Shown: in pieces, positions 48,001 to 57,000 of the stretch
Position numbering within the stretch: the stretch's first letter is position 1
Layout: each line of letters begins with the position of its first letter
Assembly (NCBI GenBank): GCA_004794785.1
Contig: SJOL01006480.1
Coordinates: 553,791 to 617,790 of the forward strand
Direction of reading: 5' to 3'
Source of the DNA: Opisthorchis felineus
Lineage: Eukaryota > Platyhelminthes > Trematoda > Opisthorchiida > Opisthorchiidae
Length of the DNA: 64,000 nt
Notes under the pieces: model-generated
What the model was told of the DNA's origin: nothing
Databases searched by the model: none
The model's input: only the letters and a program-made list of their open reading frames with translations
Program-made: the position numbers and the translations under genes

Positions 48001-51000
48001 ATTTAGGTGGTTAACTTGGCAACAGTAGGTGGCATCGATCGATAAAATTGCATCTGTTTTGCCTGGCAGTTTCCTCTTAGCCCAGTGATTCATCATCAGT
48101 CCTCGAGTTCGCACTTGCATTGTTCGTACCGCATCTGAGGTGTTGAAAAAGGGCAGAAGGTATTATCATTTGCTCTGCTACATTTTTTGTGTTCCTTGCT
48201 TGGATTGTTATGTGTGGAATATTTTGGCAGGAACTTTCGTAGCAAGTAGTTATTACTTCTATCAACCACTCTCAAAATCTTGATGACTTATCATGCTATG
48301 CAACCAACCAATATGTGCTGTTGGTCGCAGACACAAGAACCCTGTTTCACGCGTATATGTGGGAGAAAAATTTGCCAACACAAGTGAGGACCGTTTGTCT
48401 AGGACATGAACTGTTTCGGATTGGAAATTGAAAGAAATGAAAATCTGCGAGCTGAAATTCATTGAGATTACTCTTTGGATTGTCAAACCTATGAATTCTT
48501 CAACGTTACTGCAGCCAATTAAAAAAAATCGTCCGACCCGTTATTGAGACCCTGCTCTCTGTCACGGTGGCGACCATTTCTCACATAGCCACATGGAGGT
48601 CATCAGAGTTCAGTGTGGCACAACAGTTTGCCCGAATGAAGCGAGTCGGGCGAACCATAATCTCGACTGTTCCCGCTATTTGTTTATCATTTCTCCCAGC
48701 CCTCCGAATTCTCCTTTGAGCTTTCGGAGGGCAGAACTATTCTGTGAGGGGATATCGGTTTGGGGAAAAGTGAGTCATCTTGATATCTGAAATTCGGATT
48801 ATTGCGGCGAATCCTGAAGATCAACTGAACATGGTTAGTCGTGCAATCGTGTCCGGATTGAGTTGCTTTTTTTGTCATGAACTGGTTACCTACCATACCA
48901 AAATAGTCACAATCAGAACAAACTCCCTAGCTGATAATGTCCTGTCACTATGAAACTTGAGCTCGAGATGGCTCAGTAGTTAAGGCGCGACCTGACCGGA
49001 AGGTCTGTGGTTCGAACCAGCTTGACTGCTCCTGTCTAAGTTTGGACAAACCGACACTATCTCAGTCCTCGTTCTTCCTTCGGGCGACCTGACAGTATCC
49101 CAGCCCTCGTGCTTTCTTCGGGTGGCACGGCAGCTAGGAACCGAAAGGATGTTACAGCTGAACCTTTATTATTCTTTATTTTCTATGAAAATTTATTCAC
49201 TTTTGAACTGAATGGACTTTTTGTCGGTCTGAAGACAGCCTGCTCTCACCCTAGTTGACCTGTTTTGCATGCCCTACGAAGTCGATCGCGCTGTCCACGG
49301 CGTCCTTCCCAATTTGATAGGCTAAAGCTGACACAGTGTGCCTTCAAAACTTGAGAAATTTTTTTCTAATATTTTGGTTGATTTTATCGGTACTTTTAGC
49401 TGAGGTCAGAGATGTGGGTGAATTCGACCGGATGCAATATTGACACCACTATATATTGCGTCATTGCGTGACTTCACATTTCTTCTCTGCACATTTTTTG
49501 GTACTGTGATCAAACTCGGTTTCATACTTCCTGGTTTCAAATGGTGATCCAAACCGGATAAAAACGAAAGAAAATGCTTTCGTGCGTTAATTTTCATTGA
49601 TGACATACTGAATCACGCAGATCTGGTCATTTTCCCCTTTGCCTGTCAGAATCCAACAAACCGCACATAGCCAGCTCTGCTGAAGGGTGACCAGCATTTC
49701 TGACTGATAACCACTGTTTTAGACGTACAGTGTCACAGAGGCTCTTGCATAGTCGTACGAGAATTCTTGTATAAAAACAGGGTGATATAAGGTATTTTTC
49801 TCAGAATTAGTGACTGCTTGTTTCTAAATGACCTGAGTCAGTGTGGCGTGCTTATTTCTATTTCATATGTTGAATAGGATACAATGGTGCCTCTCAATAA
49901 TGCTTTTATCTCACCTCCGGTCAACGCTAAAATGATCTACTCAGTGGTCGTCAACCTCTCACTGCTTTCAGCCCCCCCCCAGAACTTCGTACTGTGAAAT
50001 CTCTGTGTGTAACTCGATACATTAGTCTTGTTCGGTTCTCCATGTGCAAGTAATCTTTAGTAGAATTTGACTTGTAGGTTTTTATGCTGAGGTTAAGTAC
50101 GCTTTCTGAACCCTGCAGTCTTATTCATAGGTTTTTTTTAGTGATCGTATTCTCTCCCTCTTCTTAGAACTACTTTGGAAGGACTACTGCTTTGTTGTCA
50201 TTTCGCTAAAACACCTTTCTAGGTGTCAAGGGATACTTTGTTTGACTTCACAGTAATCATACACTTTGTTGACTGTCCCAACTGCACCGAAACAATCCTT
50301 CCAGAGGCTTTTCATTCTCTTCACCAACACTTCCCTAGAGACACGTTTGCTTCATGCAGTCATTCCGTGTACAAACTTTTACCAACTAGAACTTCCTTTC
50401 ACAATAGTTACGTGGTCTTTGCTCTTGCCTGCTTTTGTAAATCATTCCAGGCGGTTTTCTAAAGCATTTCAAATTATATCATTTGCATGTGAAATCCGGA
50501 CGTTCGCTTAAAGGCATGTAAAGTTTTACTTAGCTTGAATTGTTTTATCCGGTCTGGTGGTATTCTAGTGGAATGAAATGTATTGTTCCTTCTATGCTTC
50601 TATGCCAGTACTGCGTAAGCTGGTGCAGCTCCTAATTTGTTTCGCCTCGGTGAGCTCTGTTCACCCGTGCCCACCTTGGTTCGTCAACCAAGCAATAACG
50701 AGCTGACCAAGTGCAGAACAGGTGTTGCTTTATGGTCGGTTGTGATACCTACTGGCATACTTTTAGTGTTCAGTCCGTAATGTCACAGTGGGAATGGTGG
50801 AAAAAATCCTCAGTTAACTGGGTCACCTTGGGTTAATTTGTACAAATCCACTAAATCTTTGTTCGCATGTGATAGTTGTGGGCCTGAAGCAAAAGGGAGT
50901 CGAATAAAATTCAGTCACTTCTAATGTGGACCAACCCGCCCGGCAAGGTAACACTGTAGCAGTAATCATTGCTCTTCAATATGTGCACTCAAGTGGTTTT

Positions 51001-54000
51001 GGAAAATCACATCAGAGAGATAAAAACAGGACCGACGAACCTCAGTAACGATCGAAAAGCAAAGGGTTTGAATGGTATTCGGGTTCTACGAAACTGAGTC
51101 TCGTTAGGAAAATAATATCCGAGGCGATTTTGGTCAATTCCATAGGTGTTTTCGCTAAAAAGAGGTCATTGTGCTACTGATTGTTTTTTCCGATTTCGCT
51201 GTAGCTTCGCGCCTGTTAAATGCCATAAAGGATTTGTTTTCTGATGCCCTCTGCACTGTTGTACAAGACAAACTGACAATAACAGCGAGTTTTTCGAAAT
51301 GCATTGCGCCCGTATTTTCCCTTGGACAATGCAGTGTGATAATTGTGAACTGTTGAAAATCGACCTCCGCGGGCTGTTGACCATTTGAAAGACTCTCTGA
51401 ATATTGACGACCCGGATGTTCATGGGTTTCTTCCCCCTCCTCTATCTGATTCCTACAGCTACAGTCCGTCGTGGCGCCCGCGGAGCCCGTCCCACAGGAT
51501 CTACAACAATCCAAATCGGTGATTGTACGGAGTTCAGGTGTGTATCCAAGTGCAATGTGCTTTCTTCTATTTCACTGTTTCACTGTCTTCATGACGTCGC
51601 TCTAAAGACTAAGCGAGAGGAAGGGTATAACGGATCAAGCTAGTGAGTAGTGGAACCCATGGATAGTGGGCTCCACAACTAAAAGTGGACATGAATGTCA
51701 AGCGGCATTTAAAAAACGACAACCCAGACAATAATTATCACAGTACCCTGTTAGTGACGCTTCTTCTTGTCTCGCTTCTGGATTTCGATGCGCGCTTTTT
51801 GACAACGAATTAACGAATTAGGAGGAACTACTAACCTTCGAAGCACCTTGGTTTATTTTCACATTTTCTTTCGAAATTGCTGGCTGATCAAGTGCCCGTT
51901 GATCTGTCCACCTAGCTTGGCAATTAGCTCGCAAACGTTTCATTACCACTTTAGGTGACATCATCAGTGCACGGTTAAGTGGGTAATTCTTCCTTACTTG
52001 TGGGTTTATAAGGTTTACTGACATCTATTATTGTGATTGGCTAATTGGAATACACCTTCCTCGCAATCGCATTGGTCCGTTTTGAATTGTACTCCACATT
52101 CCTTGCATTCGCTTGGTGCGTTGAGTAGCTTATGTTCTAGAGTGTTTCGTTCCTGTTATGACTGAAATTAAAGCTTTGGTTGGTTTATAACACCTCTATT
52201 TTGTTAGCCTTTCTCATCCTTGCGACCAGCGAACAATCCTTCTGCATGAGTTACATTAAACGATATACCCTTTCGGGTGATCGATAGTCTTTTCGAGGCA
52301 GCTTCCAATGGGAGCACGCTTGTGCAACTGAGGGCTTCAGGGGATGTATAAAAAGCACGACAATGAGCCTTGGTTGTGCTTGCGCATGTCGTCAGGGCAG
52401 TTTTGGTATCAATGTCCCACCCCGTGAGTGGTTGAGAGGCTCATCGACATGAAAATGTCACACAGCTGGTATCACTTAGTGTTTGGTTTTTGCACTCTTC
52501 ATCGGTTGTCGCATGTTTCGGTGATGCGAACCGCCGTACATACTTCCACAGCTCACGGTTGTGAAATGGAACTAAACGGAATAAAGGATGCATTTTATTT
52601 CAGATCATCCGGGTTTACTTGTCTAACATGGATGAGTTAGTCCGAATTCATCTGAGCCCATTTACTGAAGTTTTGGACGTTTCGTGTTCGTTTACGCAAC
52701 ATGGATATTTTAGTGTCGTCCCATTACGTTTATCGAATCATATCATGTCTGGTTTTCCATCGTTTAGAGATGTCGAATTTTTGTGCACCTGTAACAGCAC
52801 CCAGGTCTTGTGTTTCAGAAACTAGATGACACTGAATATGGAGTGAACGACTCCCTGTATGGGGAGGTACGAACACGCATGCGTACAAGCATTCCTTATT
52901 TACCTTCTAGCTTTGTCACCAAGGTCTCATAGTGGTGAGGGTAAAAACCATGAAAAAGTATACGTTTTCACACCCTATAGCAGGAAGGGGAATGCATATC
53001 TGAGATTCAAGAAATGTTATCCGGAAAAAATGCATTTGGAGAAGACATTCACAAAAAAACAAAATGTCATTTGTGCTTGATTGCAGGTACCTTTGATCGC
53101 AGGGTTTTTTCGGGAAGTAAAATTTCATGGGATCCTTCAAGAGAGTGTATCAGGAGCTCGTTAGTCTATCCTAGTACCAATTAGTTACCCCCAAACAAGG
53201 GACAACCATGAGGCTGGGCATAATTTGTTGATGCCTCCTGGATGACCGGATCGGCTCCATCCTTACGAACGCGAAGGTTTACATATTTCTGTCCACTGAT
53301 AGGTACACTGCTACCGCTGTATATGTTGTATAATAGCTGACAGCAGTTTTGCGCATATCATGTCACAGTAGTCTAGGCGTATCGCATCCCTTCTTTTGCT
53401 AGTGTAACCAGGTCTAGCATTCCGCGATACCCATGCCTCACTTACGCAGCATCTCCCCCTGTTCAGAGCCTACTATGAAATACAGGGTTCGTTACTTTAA
53501 TAAACCCTCAACCAGTCATATCTATTAACTCTAGTACACTTCACTCCATCCTATCTATCTGTGTGTGTGTGTGTGTGTGTGTTGAAATTAGTCTGTTTCG
53601 TACCCTTCTACTCACGCTTGAAAAGTTCATCTACCGAATTACTTGCAGAATTTCTTGTCTTTCCTTTCTTCCTTAGATCCGTTCGCCCCCGCGCCGATCC
53701 GATCGCCGAGTGAAAAAATTGAACGTGAGTCGAGACAGTTGCCGAGCGACGATGACAATGATCCACTCCTATCGGGTGCCGTTGTAGCTCCACCTCCACA
53801 AACAGACACTGGCGCGTGGTATCACTCTTGGTTCGCGAAGTCTTCACGTGTGAATTTGCTTCGACAACCAGGAGTCATTGCAGGTTTGTTTATATGTAGA
53901 AAAATTCGGTGATGGTCTAGACGTAACGCATCACTCCTGAGGTTGCTGAAAACTCGACCGGTTTCACCCTTTTTTGGATTCACCGTAAACCTCTTCATGG

Positions 54001-57000
54001 ATTATTGGAGCCCGAAGGCTATCTGGAACCTCACAAAGTCGATTTTGTGTGTGGTTGCATAACGCTATTTCTTTGAGCTCTATCTTACAGTTCTTTCAAT
54101 TATTTTTAACTTTGAGGGTTTCTAGTTTGTACCGGAAGCAACCGTCATGCTAGTTATTACTGAATACATGGGATACAGTTGCTGCTGGACAGAACACAAT
54201 AATTTCACTCCATGTGGACACTGTACTGTGCAATCGCCTTTTCCTCAACACACAGCAGAGGCAATCTTGCAACCTATCCTTCTTTCTAATTCAGATCTCC
54301 CGATAAGTGCTCAACCATTGTTCAATCGGTCCAAAGCCACCGTGGATTCACGTATGGGCATTTTAACCTCAAAGCCTTTGACATCGTTTCAAATAATGAT
54401 TATATCTAGATTGCATAGCTCTTGTCAGCCTTCAACACTCTTTGGTCCTTGGTTTGCTTATTTCAAAATCATTTTTGCAACGTGTGCTTACTGCATCATG
54501 ACCGTAGTGTTTCCCGAATACGCATTTAAGTAGGAACTTTTTACCTGCAAAACATAATTGCATGAACATCGAAAGCTGAGTGCTCTGATAAACGCCTACT
54601 CTCGTTGGCTGCCACGTTGGTAAGCGTCAATAGTGTACTAGTACAAGGGGCCCTGACACTACGGAATGTGCGTTATTTGTCTGAAATTCTCGATAATCTT
54701 GTTTGTTATTTGCAATGACCTGCTGAGCAATTACATATTGGAAGCAGACGGTGTGCTGTGTTGCTACTTGCCTGAGTTTCGCCCACACCGAAAGCCGGAA
54801 AGCTCAGTAATTGGTGCGTTAGGGCTTCATCGTACTGTAAAGCGTCGCATAGCTCACCTTTCCCTCATTATGACGAAGTCGTCTACCATCATGTGACAGC
54901 TGTTGTACGCGAGCCTCTGGCAGTGGTCCCACTAGGTCGCGGTGGGCTCGAGGCTGACAACCAGGTCTCCCGCAAAACGGGCCAGATAATGACGCTACCA
55001 ACCGAGCGAGCCTTCTTCTTTCCAGTGAAGGGTTTTACGTGCAACGAAAGGGATATGGATTAATGCTATCGAACCGTATGATGGTTACCGACACCCATAT
55101 AGCCTTCCTGCCCGGTCAGTCGCACTTGGATATTCGAAGGCCAAACAAAGGAACTCGCGCAAAAGCCATAACCGACGAAATGGATGAATGAGTTCAACTC
55201 AAGACCAAACGAACCGCTCTGAAGTGCAGTCTGCACTTGACTGTGCAGAGGCGCTGTAGTGACTCACTCCACAATTGTCACAATTATGCCGCTGCTGCTC
55301 GTATTTCATGGGCAGCAGCGGTTTGGAATGGTAATGGTGCCGAAAAACTGTTCCCCAGTTGAAGTCGCTGTAGAGTATCACAATGTAAGTACGTCTTTGC
55401 GACATGCATTCCGCAACACAGACAAATACTACGGTGTGTGAAAAGAACTATACGGCTGGAGGTGAGATGGCTCAGTGGTTAGAGCCCGAATTTATTGACC
55501 GGAATGTCCGTGATTCGAACCTGACCTCCGCCTCTCGACTTCCCCTGTCTAGGCTTGGGCAACCTGGCAGTATACCAGCCCTCGTGCTTCCTCCAGGTGG
55601 CATGACAGTTAGGCACCGAAAGGTGCTACAGCTGAACGACTTATTTTTATTATTTTCATACGGCTACTTGCTTTATCACGGTAGTTCAGTCAACCGATAA
55701 GATACGCGGTGGCTTTCCTGCCACAGATACACAAAAACGATAAAACGTCAAGCGTATTTCATTTCGTGAATATATTGCTTAGTCACTTGTTCAGACATAC
55801 TGCTACAAACGTGATGTGAGGTAAATAGCGTGCGAAATGGGAAATTATAAGAAATAATATTCCATGGTTACGTAATATGCTATACTGTGCCATACATACC
55901 ACAGTATGATTATGCAATATATGCATGTATAATACAGTAATATAATATATACCGAAATACACTATGGATGACATTTAAACCGGATTTATCGGTGAACAGC
56001 GGTCGAATTGTTGCACATCTGCGCATAGTAGGAGGGACACGGACGGTGTATACGGAGCCGATTGTGATGCTGCGTGCAAGCCCTTGGGGCTGATGCAAAT
56101 CGGTAGGCCAACTTACAGGGGCGTGTTGCAAGCAACCAATCGACCTAAACACGATGGTGTAACAGTGGGCACGCGCACCAGTTGCTACCCGAGTCGTTCG
56201 TCACTCCCCTTAAGTTTGCTTACTAACGCACCTCTCCTGTATAGCACCGTGCAAATGTTATTTGCACCTGCCCGTTAATTCACCATGAAAGTGGTAATAA
56301 ATAGCATGGCGGTATCCCATAAATCATTCCGTAAGTGGTGTCGACATCCTTAAGGCCACTGTGTCGAGCAGTCGTTGATTGGAAGGTGGAACAAACCTAC
56401 CTCGGCTCCATGTGGTTGCGTTTAGCAGATGGACCGGTGGGTACGCTGGTGAACCCACAAGGCCTGTCCTACTAAGGCAATCACACTGGTGTAATAGTTA
56501 ATAATGCCATACTATACAGTACAGTGTGGTTGACCGGTATCAACAACAGCTAAACCACCGGACGCCTGTGCATATTTATGATAACACAAACGGTTTTCAT
56601 GGGACTGGATGCTAGTGGGCCTGTGAATTCAATGTTAACCTTAAGGATGGGCTCACAGAAGTCTCTTGGGAGCCATCAGCCTGCCCAAGTACGGTGCTAT
56701 GACAATCGGCCCCTGCACCACAGGTGTTGTCCGTCGATCCTCTTACGTTTCAATATAATACCTCTTATCTCTGGCACAATACCGTATTCGCCGAAGGCTG
56801 TCCAGGGCGGATTTGGTCGGCATGGATAAACAGGCGGCAGAGGGGCGCAGTCATAAATTAGAGCAAGCGTACTTCAACTTACTCATCGGTGCTTCGCGAG
56901 TGATAAAGCGTGGAAGCGCGGTTGTCCCACAAATTCTATCTTATACGGATACCCCTGCAACTTGAGCAGATCTTTAGGCTTACTGGTTTCGGTGTCAATA

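Noticed and set aside
54800..55001. Faint Gypsy integrase similarity on the minus strand (DLVGPLPEA)
   Set aside because: Only one short motif, with the flanks not continuing in any single frame; below my threshold.
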